Below are positions 25,848 through 35,278 of a DNA stretch of 64,000 bases, one piece after another; the stretch's first letter is position 1; the number at the start of each line of letters is the position of its first letter. Source of the stretch: Acetobacter aceti NBRC 14818 (lineage in GTDB: Bacteria > Pseudomonadota > Alphaproteobacteria > Acetobacterales > Acetobacteraceae); assembly GCF_000193495.2 (NCBI RefSeq), contig NZ_AP023410.1, positions 2,108,001 to 2,172,000 on the forward strand. The letters run 5' to 3'. Below the pieces are notes generated by a model. It did not search any database and was not told where the DNA came from. It saw only the letters and a program-made list of their open reading frames with translations. Position numbers and translations under genes: made by a program.

Positions 25848-26483
25848 TCAGGGTATCCCGATGAGCTTGTGGGTCTGGAGGGACAGGCGCCAGCGTGGAT
25901 GGGCGAGGCAGTATCGGACTACAGCGTTCGTGTTGGCAACGCGATCAGGACCGTCCATCGGCTGGAGCCAGAATTGCCGGAAATCAAGAGCCGTCATATC
26001 CGCCGGATCGAGTTCGGGCTGAGGATAGACCAGTTTCAGCTCATGACCACTTTTCTGAACCCACTCGGAGCCAGCTTTCGGACTGATGCAAAGCCAGTCA
26101 ATACCCTCGGGAGCGGCTATGGTGCCGTTACTTTCCACGGCGATCATGAAGCCTTCCTGATGCACAGCGTCGATGAGCGCCTTATCAAGCTGAAGCAGCG
26201 GCTCTCCGCCCGTGAACACCACAAAACGCTGGTCATGCTCCGGAAGCGCCCAGGTTTCTACGATGGCCTTGGCCAATGCCGCTGCATCCGCAAAGCGGCC
26301 ACCCCCCTCCCCGTCCGTGCCAATAAAGTCGGTATCGCAGAAACGGCAGATTGCTTTCTCCCTGTCCACCTCCCGGCCGGTCCAGAGATTGCAGCCGGAA
26401 AAACGACAGAAAACAGCGGGACGACCGGTCTGGCCGCCTTCGCCCTGCAACGTATGGAAAAGTTCCTTAACAGCGTAACTCAT
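25848..26483 (-). CDS. queE: 7-carboxy-7-deazaguanine synthase (radical SAM)
   Basis: A 211-residue radical SAM enzyme that contracts carboxytetrahydropterin to 7-carboxy-7-deazaguanine. The N-terminus [20 protein letters not shown] is a QueE hallmark. The cluster-binding motif is the QueE-specific C-x14-C-x2-C, from FSGCNLW to ICRFCDTDF, instead of C-x3-C-x2-[14 protein letters not shown] is the SAM-binding GGEP motif. It leads the que operon. Confidence 0.96.
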   Translation of the reverse strand: MSYAVKELFHTLQGEGGQTGRPAVFCRFSGCNLWTGREVDREKAICRFCDTDFIGTDGEGGGRFADAAALAKAIVETWALPEHDQRFVVFTGGEPLLQLDKALIDAVHQEGFMIAVESNGTIAAPEGIDWLCISPKAGSEWVQKSGHELKLVYPQPELDPADMTALDFRQFWLQPMDGPDRVANTNAVVRYCLAHPRWRLSLQTHKLIGIP

Positions 26484-26525
26484 GCCGGGTCATGTCGGAC
26501 AAGATGGCGTGGAAGGCAAGGGGTA

Positions 26526-26849
26526 TCAGGTATTATGCGGCGACAGCAGGATAACGGCAGTCCCAACAAGGCATAAAGCCACGCCGATATAGTCCGCCCT
26601 GTCAGGCTGAACTCCCTCCACGCTCCAGAGCCAAAAGAGCGCGACCGCAATATAGATGCCTCCATAAGCAGCATAGGAACGACCGGCGGCATTGGTGTTG
26701 ATCAGCGTCAGCAGCCACGCGAAAGCGACGAGAGAGGCACATCCGGGAAGCAGCCAGAACGGTGAACGTCCCTCGCGAAGCCACGCCCAGAATGAAAAAC
26801 ATCCTGCAATTTCAACGAATGCTGCGATTGTATAGATAATCAGGGACAT
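26526..26849 (-). CDS. ynfA: YnfA-family (UPF0060) small membrane protein
   Basis: A 107-residue protein with four membrane segments and the family motifs [36 protein letters not shown] and [18 protein letters not shown]. YnfA proteins resemble small multidrug resistance transporters and some export cationic compounds, but the physiological substrate is not established. It is 42 bases upstream of queE on the same strand and could be co-transcribed, although no functional link is evident. Confidence 0.93.
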   Translation of the reverse strand: MSLIIYTIAAFVEIAGCFSFWAWLREGRSPFWLLPGCASLVAFAWLLTLINTNAAGRSYAAYGGIYIAVALFWLWSVEGVQPDRADYIGVALCLVGTAVILLSPHNT

Positions 26850-27091
26850 AACGCTCTCAGGTTAGCAAAAGGTTAAATATACTATTACGCAAGATATTAT
26901 AAAGATATTGTTAATGTTTCAAAATTATTCTCCCCATCGCTGTAACGATTTTATGGCGCTTTCTTGATGAACTAATAACACAAAAAACACTGGATTAACG
27001 ACCTATTATCTGTGTCAAAAACTCACGTTCTGATAGAAAAAATTCAACGAAACGATCACAGAAACATCAGATACTTCAAAGGGAAAAGTAA

Positions 27092-27490
27092 ATGTCCGGC
27101 ATGCGCGAACTTTCACTGTCTGAACTCAACACGGTTTCTGGTGGTTGCTGCTATCATCCCCAGTACTCCTGCGGCGGAGCAAGCCAGACCTCACTCTCCG
27201 GCATGATCGGCGCCTATGCTGGCTACCTGGCTGGAATGTACAATGTTGGCGCTGACTATTTTAACCACGCGTCCTGCTCCACCATCGCCAGCGCCTGGCA
27301 GAATGTCGGTAACGACATGAAGATCGGTTACAGCATGGGCGCAAGCATGTCTGTAAGCGGCGCCCTCAACCTGCTGCAGCAGACGATTTCCTCCATCGGC
27401 TCCGCTGTCACAGTCAACAAGTGCGGCTGGGTCACAAGCGAAAACCTGATTGCGTTCCCGGTTTCACCTGGCAACTCACTCCTCGGCTGA
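27092..27490 (+). CDS. Microcin V-like secreted peptide precursor with double-glycine leader
   Basis: A 132-residue precursor. Residues 4-18 (MRELSLSELNTVSGG) are nearly identical in pattern to the colicin V leader MRTLTLNELDSVSGG, with the GG cut site at residues 17-18. The predicted 114-residue core starts Cys-Cys, has Cys at 19, 20, 27, 62 and 111, is rich in Gly, Ser and Ala, and contains two helical stretches (GMIGAYAGYLAGMYNVGADY and VSGALNLLQQTISSIGSAV). AAAGGGA lies 8 bases before the ATG. Such leaders are normally cut by a peptidase-containing ABC exporter, and none is encoded nearby, nor is an immunity gene obvious. The flanks are AT-rich compared with neighbours, which suggests acquisition. 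Leader assignment is firm; antibacterial activity is inferred. Confidence 0.8.
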   Translation: MSGMRELSLSELNTVSGGCCYHPQYSCGGASQTSLSGMIGAYAGYLAGMYNVGADYFNHASCSTIASAWQNVGNDMKIGYSMGASMSVSGALNLLQQTISSIGSAVTVNKCGWVTSENLIAFPVSPGNSLLG

Positions 27491-27994
27491 TTGATCCTTT
27501 TGCGCTGTTCCTGGCATCTTCCTCCGGAGTGTCGGGAACAGCCTTCTTCAATCTATAAAAACTGAACTGAAATTATTCTCACACACCAATCTCTGCGGTG
27601 ACAAGTAACGGCACAGAAAACCGTCCACCATTGCGTGTAGAGACAAATTTTTTCCCGTATGCGCGGATATCGGGAAAAACAACACCTTATCCCGTCATGA
27701 CTGAAAACTGCGATATGATTGAACGGCTAAATCTCCTTGCATATCCATTCTGACAACTGAATCCTTAGTAAGGCACGAGGACGGCGACCCGTCCAAGCTC
27801 AACCTACCCTCTCAGTGTAGTTTATAAAAACACTTTAGAAATTCTTACAAAAACGGGATAAAATTTTCCAAAAAGACAATATTCCTCCAAAGTAGAAAGA
27901 AGCTTCGGAACTTAAAAAACACTGTCCAATTATCGTGATTTCTGTTATCCAATCATAGTAGTTATTATTACATACGCACAAAAGACGTCACACT
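27491..27994. other. AT-rich 500-bp gap downstream of the peptide gene
   Basis: No gene longer than about 20 codons with a ribosome-binding site is visible. It holds an 8-bp inverted repeat (GCTGTTCC at 27504-27511, GGAACAGC at 27534-27541) that may terminate the peptide mRNA, and a second stem (TTTTTCCCG at 27649-27657, CGGGAAAAA at 27671-27679). If an immunity gene existed here it would have to be very small. Confidence 0.5.
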
Positions 27995-28276
27995 CTACCG
28001 ATCCACATGCCCGAGATCGCGTTCCGGAGCGATCACGTCCCGCACTTTCTTCTTCAGTTCCTTCGGGCCGGGAAAACCGCCATCCCGCACGCGCTCCCAA
28101 ACCAGAATATCGTTCACCCTGATCTCGAATTTCCCACCCGTATCAGGGCATAGCGTCACTTCCGACAGGTCTGTGCCGAAGGTGGAGAGCAGTTCCTGCG
28201 CCATCCATGCCGAACGCAGAAGCCAGTTGCATTGCGTGCAATAGCGGATCGAGACTCGATGAGCCGTTTCGGTCAT
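27995..28276 (-). CDS. SelT/SelW/SelH-family thioredoxin-like protein
   Basis: A 93-residue Rdx-family protein. The redox motif CTQC at residues 13-16 occurs in RYCTQCNWLLRSAWMAQELL, where selenoproteins of this family have Cys-x-x-Sec. The C-terminal half contains GGKFEIRVNDILVWERVRDG and FPGPKELKKKVRDVI, both typical. The function in bacteria is unknown; a cytoplasmic thiol redox role is assumed. It is divergent from the nitrilase-family gene, with a 124-bp gap. Confidence 0.9.
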   Translation of the reverse strand: MTETAHRVSIRYCTQCNWLLRSAWMAQELLSTFGTDLSEVTLCPDTGGKFEIRVNDILVWERVRDGGFPGPKELKKKVRDVIAPERDLGHVDR

Positions 28277-28400
28277 GCAGACACTTCCTTCTGAACAGGC
28301 GAAGCGGAGATTTTGCTCTCCCACAGCAATACAGCGTAGAAAGTCCTGACCGGAGATACCACTCCCCTGATGCTTTCAGGGGCCTGATAGGACCATCTGC

Positions 28401-29189
28401 ATGAAAGTCGCTCTCGGACAGTTCGCCGTCGCTCCGGAATGGAGCACCAATCTCGCCCAATGCGTGTCGCTGATCGACAAGGCTGCGACGGAAGGAGCAA
28501 AGCTTCTCATTCTTCCTGAGAGCATCATCGCGGCGGACATGAACGATCCCCGCATCACCGTGCGCACGGCGCAGCCGCTTGACGGCCCCTTCGTCACCGG
28601 CCTGATTGATGCACTGACGGGCAAGGATCTCACCGTTATCTGCTGCATCGCAACGCCGGGCGTATCCGGGCTGACCCATAACTGCCAGATCGTGCTCAAT
28701 GCGTCCGGTCTGGTCACCTGCTATCGCAAGCTGCATCTCTACGACGCCTTCAACATGAAGGAATCGAACGATTATATTCCCGGCACGGAACTGCCTCCCA
28801 TCGTTCAGGTGGGCGATATCAAGGTCGGATTGATGACCTGTTACGACGTCCGTTTCCCGGAAGTGGCCCGCTCACTCGCCGTGCGCGGTGCCGATCTGCT
28901 GACGGTGCCAGCCGCTTGGGTGCGCGGTCCCGGCAAGGAATGGCACTGGGAGGTAATGGTCACGGCGCGGGCGCTGGAAAACACATGTTACGTGGCCGCC
29001 GTGGGAGAGTGCGGGCCGCGCAACATCGGGTGCAGCATGATGGTCGATCCGCTGGGTGTGGCGGTCGCCCGTGCGGGTATCGCGCCGGATCTGATTTTCG
29101 CGGAGGTGGATCTTGAGCGCATCCGCGCGACTCGTGAGGTGCTGCCAGTGCTTGCAAATCGTCGTTTCAAGGATCCGGAGCTTGGATAG
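28401..29189 (+). CDS. Carbon-nitrogen hydrolase (Nit/omega-amidase-like)
   Basis: A 262-residue nitrilase-superfamily protein with the catalytic triad Glu40 (LLILPES), Lys110 (CYRKLHLYD) and Cys147 (GLMTCYDVRFPE). The compact length and the YRKLHLYD and CYDVRFPEVARSL motifs point to the Nit branch, whose members hydrolyse deaminated glutathione or alpha-keto acid omega-amides. The exact substrate cannot be told from sequence. No partner gene is adjacent. Confidence 0.88.
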   Translation: MKVALGQFAVAPEWSTNLAQCVSLIDKAATEGAKLLILPESIIAADMNDPRITVRTAQPLDGPFVTGLIDALTGKDLTVICCIATPGVSGLTHNCQIVLNASGLVTCYRKLHLYDAFNMKESNDYIPGTELPPIVQVGDIKVGLMTCYDVRFPEVARSLAVRGADLLTVPAAWVRGPGKEWHWEVMVTARALENTCYVAAVGECGPRNIGCSMMVDPLGVAVARAGIAPDLIFAEVDLERIRATREVLPVLANRRFKDPELG

Positions 29190-29241
29190 GGTGAAGCGTA
29201 GGGGATTCACTTTGTCCGGGATTCAATTGAGATGAGTTCAT

Positions 29242-29259
29242 CTTTTTCTGAAGAAAAAG
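29242..29259. repeat. CTTTTTCT/AGAAAAAG hairpin, probable interspersed repeat
   Basis: An 8-bp perfect inverted repeat with a GA spacer, followed by AAGCAAAAAGACTTTG, between the amidase and the UvrA2 gene. The motif resembles an intergenic repeat I recall from acetic acid bacteria. Function unknown. Confidence 0.4.
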
Positions 29260-29377
29260 AAGCAAAAAGACTTTGATTTATAAAAGGCCAGTTTGGTCGG
29301 CAGCATTGTTCTCCGACAAGGCAAAGTTTTTCTGATCCTGTCTTTTAGAAACAAACAACTTCCAAACCGGAGTCACC

Positions 29378-31900
29378 ATGGACACGCTGAACGAGACGAA
29401 AGACCTGATCCAGAGCCGGGATGATGGCTTCGTCCATGTTCGGGGCGCACGCGAACACAATCTGAAAAACGTCAGTGTTGATCTGCCGCGTGACAGTCTC
29501 GTGGTGTTCACCGGTGTTTCCGGGTCCGGCAAGTCCTCGCTTGCATTTGGCACACTCTATGCCGAGGCGCAGCGTCGTTATCTAGAGTCCGTCTCCCCCT
29601 ATGCGCGTCGTCTGTTCCAGCAGATGCCTGTTCCGGACGTGGACAGTGTAGACGGCCTGCCCCCAGCCATCGCGCTCCAGCAGCAACGCGGCGGCAGTTC
29701 CGGACGCTCATCCGTCGGCAGCATCACGACGCTCTCCAACCTTCTGCGCATGCTCTATTCCCGCGCCGGAACCTATCCGGCAGGCATGGCGCGTCTGGAA
29801 GCGGAATCCTTCTCGCCCAATACGCCGATGGGGGCCTGCAAACGCTGTCACGGACTGGGCCGCATCCACGATGTGACGGAAGCGAGCATGGTGCCGGATG
29901 ATTCGCTCAGCATCCGCGATCGGGCTGTCGCATCATGGCCGACGGCGTGGCAGGGACAGAATCTACGGGACATCCTCATCACGAAGGGCGTCGATGTGGA
30001 TTGTCCGTGGCGTGATCTGCCGAAAAAGACACGCGACTGGATTCTGTTCACCGACGAAACGCCGACCTATCCGGTCTATCCCGGCTTTACGCATGAGCAG
30101 GTGCAGCGCGCCATCGCCCGGGGACTGGAGCCCGGCTATCAGGGCACCTTCACCGGCGCGCGCCGCTACATTCTTCAGACGTTCGCCAACTCGCAGAGCG
30201 CCATGATGCGCAAACGCGTCGAGGCATTCATAACCTCCACCGATTGCCCGGAATGTCACGGTCAGCGACTGAACGCCGATGCGCTGCGTGTGACGTTTGG
30301 CGGCTACAACATCGCAGCCATGACGGCGCTGCCGCTGGAAACCATCGCCGGAACATTGCGGGCGTCTGTCGACGCAAACCCGGCTGAGGATGCAACCGCC
30401 ATTGCTGCCGGACGCATTGTCGAAGACATGATCGCGCGGATTGGCGTACTGGAAGATCTTGGTTTGGGCTATCTCCAGATGGATCGTGGCGTGCAGACGC
30501 TCTCACCCGGAGAATATCAGCGCCTGCGTCTTGGCACACAGATCCACTCCAATCTGTTCGGTGTGGTCTATGTGCTGGACGAGCCTTCCGCCGGACTGCA
30601 TCCTGCCGATACTCAGGCGCTTCTTGCGGCGCTTGACCGCTTACGTAACGCTGGAAATTCCCTTTTCCTTGTCGAGCATAATCTCGATATCGTCCGTAAT
30701 GCGGAGTGGGTCGTGGATGTCGGTCCGCAGGCAGGCACACGCGGAGGCGAGGTGCTGTATTCCGGATCGCTCGCGGGGCTGAAAGACGTCGAGGGCTCCC
30801 GAACACGGGATTACGTGTTCGCCGCCACTTCGAAAGTGAGCCACACGCCACGCAAGCCATCCGGATGGCTGAAACTGGACGATATCAACTGGAACAATCT
30901 GAACGGTCTTTCGGCTTCGTTCCCACTCGGCGTCTTTACGTCCGTTACCGGCGTGTCGGGTTCCGGAAAATCCTCGCTAGTCAGTCAGGTTCTCACAACC
31001 ATCGTCGCCAAGGCGCTTGGTCAGGCGTTACCGGAAACGGACGAGGAAGAGAACGCACTTGTCTCGTCAGCACATGCCGGTGAGCCAGAAGGGCGTATTG
31101 TAGGAGGGCTGGAGACCATCAAACGTCTTGTGGTGATCGACCAGAAACCCATCGGCCGCACGCCACGATCAAATCTTGCGACTTACACTGGGCTTTTCGA
31201 TACAATCCGCAAACTGTACGCCGGGACGGAACTGGCGCGGAAACGCAAATACGATGCGGGTCATTTTTCATTCAATCTTCCGAAAGGCCGTTGTCCAACC
31301 TGCGAAGGTGCCGGCTCGACCATGGTGGAGCTTCTATTCCTGCCGAGCGTCTATGCGCCTTGTCCGGCTTGTCACGGTGCACGCTACAAGCCGGAAATTC
31401 TGGAAGTAACCTATCGCGGAAAATCCATCGCCGAGGTTCTCGACATGAATGTCGATGCCGCCTGCGCATTCTTTGCTGAAGATGCCGGTCCGGCGCAGGC
31501 TTTAACGACACTTCAGCGCGGCGGGCTTGGACACCTTAAACTCGGTCAGCCCGCAACGGAACTCTCAGGAGGTGAAGCCCAGCGGATCAAGCTGGCGACC
31601 GAACTGCAAAAGCAGCGTCGGGGTCATACGCTTTACGTTCTCGATGAACCGACGACTGGCCTGCATCCATCGGACGCGGACCGGCTGATGGATCATCTTC
31701 ACGAACTGGTGGACGGTGGCAACACCGTGATCGTCGCCGAACACGATATGCGTCTGGTGGCGCGCGGTGACTGGGTGGTCGATCTCGGACCGGGCGCAGG
31801 CAACAAGGGCGGTCATATCGTGGTGGAAGGAACACCGCACACGGTTGCGCATGGGAAAGGGAGTGTCACGGCACCATTTTTGATGCGATATACAGGATAG
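29378..31900 (+). CDS. uvrA2: UvrA2-type excinuclease ATPase
   Basis: An 840-residue ABC ATPase related to UvrA but about 100 residues shorter. It has two Walker A motifs ([18 protein letters not shown] near residue 45 and [16 protein letters not shown] near residue 525), a degenerate first signature ([15 protein letters not shown]) and a normal second one ([16 protein letters not shown]). CxxC pairs occur at [25 protein letters not shown] and CPACHGARY. The stretch that binds UvrB in canonical UvrA appears missing, which defines class II UvrA proteins linked to damage tolerance or resistance to DNA-binding compounds. It stands alone with its own ribosome-binding site (CCGGAG). Confidence 0.9.
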   Translation: MDTLNETKDLIQSRDDGFVHVRGAREHNLKNVSVDLPRDSLVVFTGVSGSGKSSLAFGTLYAEAQRRYLESVSPYARRLFQQMPVPDVDSVDGLPPAIALQQQRGGSSGRSSVGSITTLSNLLRMLYSRAGTYPAGMARLEAESFSPNTPMGACKRCHGLGRIHDVTEASMVPDDSLSIRDRAVASWPTAWQGQNLRDILITKGVDVDCPWRDLPKKTRDWILFTDETPTYPVYPGFTHEQVQRAIARGLEPGYQGTFTGARRYILQTFANSQSAMMRKRVEAFITSTDCPECHGQRLNADALRVTFGGYNIAAMTALPLETIAGTLRASVDANPAEDATAIAAGRIVEDMIARIGVLEDLGLGYLQMDRGVQTLSPGEYQRLRLGTQIHSNLFGVVYVLDEPSAGLHPADTQALLAALDRLRNAGNSLFLVEHNLDIVRNAEWVVDVGPQAGTRGGEVLYSGSLAGLKDVEGSRTRDYVFAATSKVSHTPRKPSGWLKLDDINWNNLNGLSASFPLGVFTSVTGVSGSGKSSLVSQVLTTIVAKALGQALPETDEEENALVSSAHAGEPEGRIVGGLETIKRLVVIDQKPIGRTPRSNLATYTGLFDTIRKLYAGTELARKRKYDAGHFSFNLPKGRCPTCEGAGSTMVELLFLPSVYAPCPACHGARYKPEILEVTYRGKSIAEVLDMNVDAACAFFAEDAGPAQALTTLQRGGLGHLKLGQPATELSGGEAQRIKLATELQKQRRGHTLYVLDEPTTGLHPSDADRLMDHLHELVDGGNTVIVAEHDMRLVARGDWVVDLGPGAGNKGGHIVVEGTPHTVAHGKGSVTAPFLMRYTG

Positions 31901-32160
31901 AAACTGATATATCATGAAATAAAATAGAAGCATATTTTCTCCGTAATGCAGGTTTATTGTTTCCGAATGAGGAACATATTCCTGCATCAGAAACTGGAGA
32001 AATATCCAGAGTGTCAGAAACAATATTGTGATGATTTTTATCACAATGCATTGCAATCTACGTAATCATCTTCGCAGGCTTCATGCCCAGAAGCAGTGCT
32101 GGTCTCCACAGTCAAAACACATAACGTTTTCCAGAACATTCTGGTAAAAACAAAATCTTT
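31901..32160. other. AT-rich convergent gap after uvrA2
   Basis: No gene is visible. The stretch is AT-rich and lies between the uvrA2 stop and the terminator of the opposing rhodanese operon. Confidence 0.5.
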
Positions 32161-32196
32161 TAAAAAAGGGAGAAGCGGTCGCCCACTTCTCCCTTT
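32161..32196 (-). terminator. Terminator of the organosulfur operon
   Basis: On the minus strand AAAGGGAGAAG pairs with CTTCTCCCTTT across a 10-base loop, then runs into TTTTTTA. It lies 27 bases past the rhodanese stop. The A/T-flanked stem could also terminate the uvrA2 transcript from the other side. Confidence 0.8.
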
Positions 32197-32222
32197 CTCC
32201 TGCCTCCATGAACAAAGCAGGC

Positions 32223-33839
32223 TTACGTTTCCAGCACTGAAAAGCCATGCGTACCATCGCGCTCAAGCTGGGCGACGAGACCAAACTCCCAATCGAGATA
32301 GGCCTGCATGGCTTCACGGGCATTGTCAGTACCCTCATAAGGCCGTTTGTAGATATCGACTGGTTCAGAAAGAGCATTTTCTTTGGACAGGCCCAATTCA
32401 AGAGCGTAACCAGCTGCTTTCCATGCCGTAGTCCCTCCATCCAGCACTTTTACTTCGATACCGTTTTCTGCAAGACGCTGAGCCGCAATCTGTGCAGCAA
32501 CACCATCAGGAGACGTCAGAACGATCTGCCGCGTAGCTGGCACATCAGGATGCGCAAACATATCCGTCGGGATGATAAAGAAAGCACCGGGAACATGCCC
32601 TGTTCTGAATATTCGGCTGGTGGCCAGATCAAGGATCAAAGGCGGATTGGACCCAGCACTCTGCGCGAGAAGATTAGCGGGCGTAATTGAAGGAATGGCA
32701 GCAAGAGGGCGCGACAGAAGAACGGGCTGCAGGCCAGTTTCCTGCTTCAGCCCTGTCCAGTCATCCAGAACATACACATGCTTCCATCCAAGCTGACGCA
32801 GCCAGTGGCCGGTCATGCGGGCGCGCACACCGTCAGTGTCAGTCAGGACGATCGTGCCATGACGCACACCGATCCATTCATCCGTTGCCTGCACCAACTG
32901 ACCTCCGGGAGCCGAACGAAACCCCGCCAGATGCCCTGCTTCATATTCCGCCGGGGAGCGCACGTCGAGCCGGTACAGCGAACGGTCTGCCCGGCTTTCC
33001 AATGCCCCAAGTTGAACCGGTGAAATGAACTCGACGCCGGTTTTTTCAGCGAGTTCCTGCGCTCTGTGTCGGGCTTTCGTGTGATTCGCCTCCGTGAAAT
33101 CCGGTGCCTTGCGACTGGCCTCATGATCCAATTCGAACCCGGCCAGCGTCCAGCCGATCGTGCCATTACGCAGGGCAAACACAGGGTTGGGAATTTCTGC
33201 ATTGACCAGAGACTGCGTGCCAATGATCGAACGCGTGCGGCCAGCGCAGTTCACGATCACCGTGGTATCCGGTGACGGCGCTATATCGCGCACCCGTAGG
33301 GCGAGTTCTGCCCCGGGCACGGAGCGACCGCCGGGAATGGACATCGTGTTGTATTCCACGAAACGCCGTGCATCGAGAATGACAAGATCATCGCCTCGCG
33401 CGATGCGGGCATGTACCTCTTCCGCTGGCAGGGAAGGCGTATGGCGGACATGCTCGACCAGTTCGCCGAACGCCTTGGACGGCACATTCACGTCGATGAA
33501 CAGTTCGCCTCCGGATGCACGCCAACCGTCCAGGCCACCCGTCAGAGCCGAAACATCCGCATAACCCAATTGCCTGAGCAACTCGACGGCAGGGCGGACA
33601 AGCCCCTCTCCATTGTCATACACCACGACCTGCACGGTATGGCGGGGAATAAGGGCTGTAACCAGCTCTTCAATACGTCCCAACGGGAGATTGACCGCAA
33701 AAAGCGGGTGCCCTGCTGCAAAAAAAGCTTCTTCACGCACATCAAGAAGAGCAATTTCCTTACCGGCACGCAGCCGTTCACGGACGGTTTCCGAAGCAGT
33801 TTCCGCAATCGGTGCGTCAGAAGGGAAGAGCGCGTTCAT
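32223..33839 (-). CDS. Four-domain rhodanese-like protein
   Basis: A 538-residue protein built of four rhodanese-homology domains (about residues 20-115, 135-235, 275-385 and 395-500). Only the second keeps the catalytic Cys, C198 in VIVNCAGRTRS. The equivalent loops elsewhere read VVYDNGEGLVR, VLTDTDGVRAR and VLTSPDGVAAQ with no Cys. It is therefore probably a single-site sulfurtransferase with three structural or binding domains. It is translationally coupled (ATGA overlap) to the thiol dioxygenase upstream. Together they suggest handling of a thiol or persulfide released by the pathway. It is the last gene of the leftward operon. Confidence 0.88.
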   Translation of the reverse strand: MNALFPSDAPIAETASETVRERLRAGKEIALLDVREEAFFAAGHPLFAVNLPLGRIEELVTALIPRHTVQVVVYDNGEGLVRPAVELLRQLGYADVSALTGGLDGWRASGGELFIDVNVPSKAFGELVEHVRHTPSLPAEEVHARIARGDDLVILDARRFVEYNTMSIPGGRSVPGAELALRVRDIAPSPDTTVIVNCAGRTRSIIGTQSLVNAEIPNPVFALRNGTIGWTLAGFELDHEASRKAPDFTEANHTKARHRAQELAEKTGVEFISPVQLGALESRADRSLYRLDVRSPAEYEAGHLAGFRSAPGGQLVQATDEWIGVRHGTIVLTDTDGVRARMTGHWLRQLGWKHVYVLDDWTGLKQETGLQPVLLSRPLAAIPSITPANLLAQSAGSNPPLILDLATSRIFRTGHVPGAFFIIPTDMFAHPDVPATRQIVLTSPDGVAAQIAAQRLAENGIEVKVLDGGTTAWKAAGYALELGLSKENALSEPVDIYKRPYEGTDNAREAMQAYLDWEFGLVAQLERDGTHGFSVLET

Positions 33840-34435
33840 GCTGCCTGCCTTTCGCGGGAACGATCCCACAGATTGGGTGTCTCTTCGCTGGAATAGCCCG
33901 AAATAAAGGTTTTCTCCGCGCCGGTTTCCGGATCGTAGGTGGCACGGGAAACGCCGCCAATATTGGCGCCATAGACATGAATGGAGATCGACGTTTCATC
34001 CTCCAGCGCATTGGCCACAAGATGATAATCATTGACGCCCGGAGCCAGGGTTGCGACTTCACCCGGTTCCAGAAAGCTGGTTTCCCTGGCATGAAAATGA
34101 CCTGTTGCGTCACGCTCATACTGTGTTTCGCTCTCACGACCACGCAACATGCCAATCAGGCCCCATACACGATGATCGTGCAGGGGAGTTTTCTGACCTG
34201 GCCCCCAGACAAAGCTGACGACTGAAAAACGCTCCAGTGGATCGCAATGCAGGAGATACTGGCTGTAACGTTCCGGACTAGGCTGCGCGAATTCGTCAGG
34301 CAGCCAGTCGTCTCGGGAGACCAGCCTGCGGAGGAGTTTTGCTCCTTCCGCCTGAAGTTTCTGCGGATCACTGTCCGTATCGTGAAGTTTCGTGAAATCA
34401 ACGATGAAATCGCGCAGGGAAGAAATTGTGGTCAT
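33836..34435 (-). CDS. Thiol dioxygenase (cysteine / 3-mercaptopropionate dioxygenase family)
   Basis: A 199-residue cupin dioxygenase that oxidises a thiol to a sulfinate with O2 and non-haem iron. The predicted iron ligands are His86 and His88 (TPLHDHRVWGLIGMLRG) and His138 (DYHLVAN). The Ser-His-Tyr relay is S151-H153-Y155 (SISIHVYGANIG). The ERYSQYLLHCDPLERFSVVS segment and C-terminal PNLWDRS are common in bacterial members, several of which prefer 3-mercaptopropionate to cysteine, so the substrate is left open. The ATG at 34435 is preferred to longer forms because similarity starts there. Confidence 0.88.
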   Translation of the reverse strand: MTTISSLRDFIVDFTKLHDTDSDPQKLQAEGAKLLRRLVSRDDWLPDEFAQPSPERYSQYLLHCDPLERFSVVSFVWGPGQKTPLHDHRVWGLIGMLRGRESETQYERDATGHFHARETSFLEPGEVATLAPGVNDYHLVANALEDETSISIHVYGANIGGVSRATYDPETGAEKTFISGYSSEETPNLWDRSRERQAA

Positions 34436-34457
34436 AAGCCGTTCCTGTCGTGAGAGA

Positions 34458-35252
34458 TTAGTCGAGAAGGTCGGGTTCCTGCGCGACAATCCAGTCCCAC
34501 AGAGGCTGGAACGAGAAATAGCCACCCTGTTCCGTGCCGACCTGTGCGGCAGTCTTGCTGGCTATATCATGAGAGATCGGCTTCAGCGGTCCCGCAGCCT
34601 GCGCGAGAAGCTGGGCATGAGCGGCATTATCCATTGAAATGAAACGCCACGCAGCTGTTTCCACGGAATGACCGACCGTCAGCAGACCATGATTCTGGAG
34701 AATGAGGGCACTCCGGTTGCCCAGTGTCTCGGCCAGACGATCCCCCTCGCTGTCTTCCAGCACCACACCCGAAAAAGGATCGAAAACAGCATGATCTTCG
34801 TAAAAAGCGCAGGAATCCTGAGTGAGCGGCAGTAAAGGAACACCGAGAGCGGAGAAAGCCTTGCCGTAAGTGGAATGGGTATGGGCTGCGGCAATCACAT
34901 CCGGGCGCGCCCTGTGCAGTGCGGAATGAATGGTGAAACCCGCCGTATTGATAGGACGATTTCCAATCAGGATATTCCCGTCATGATCAACGAGTTGCAG
35001 GTTGGATGTACGGATCTGCGAAAAATGCACACCCAAAGGATTGATCCAGTACTGATCGGGGAATTCCGGATCACGCGCCGTCACATGGCCTGCCAGACCC
35101 TGATCGAAACCATAACGTCCGAACAGACGGAACGTGGCTGCCAATCGCTGTTTGCGATGCAGCCGCTCTTCTTCATACGATGCCGCCGGTGGACGGGGCT
35201 CAAGCCTGAAAGTGCGGGCCTTGGGAGCTGCAACGGGAGAAATGGCGTTCAT
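34458..35252 (-). CDS. Class II aldolase/adducin-family protein
   Basis: A 264-residue zinc-type class II aldolase fold. Key segments are FGRYGFDQGLAGHVTARDPE, TAGFTIHSALHRARPDVIAA, AHTHSTYGKAFSALG with the metal-binding HTH, and LILQNHGLLTVGHSVETAAW with the third His. Members include fuculose-phosphate aldolase, methylthioribulose-phosphate dehydratase and decarboxylases, so the reaction is not settled. It lies between the 2-hydroxyacid dehydrogenase and the thiol dioxygenase, suggesting it acts on a small hydroxy or keto compound in the same pathway. Confidence 0.82.
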   Translation of the reverse strand: MNAISPVAAPKARTFRLEPRPPAASYEEERLHRKQRLAATFRLFGRYGFDQGLAGHVTARDPEFPDQYWINPLGVHFSQIRTSNLQLVDHDGNILIGNRPINTAGFTIHSALHRARPDVIAAAHTHSTYGKAFSALGVPLLPLTQDSCAFYEDHAVFDPFSGVVLEDSEGDRLAETLGNRSALILQNHGLLTVGHSVETAAWRFISMDNAAHAQLLAQAAGPLKPISHDIASKTAAQVGTEQGGYFSFQPLWDWIVAQEPDLLD

Positions 35253-35278
35253 GGATACAGTCCTTAAATCTGCTGTGA

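Noticed and set aside
27012..27206. A short frame overlapping the microcin-like gene in another phase
   Set aside because: It begins without a ribosome-binding site and runs through the leader of the better-supported frame.
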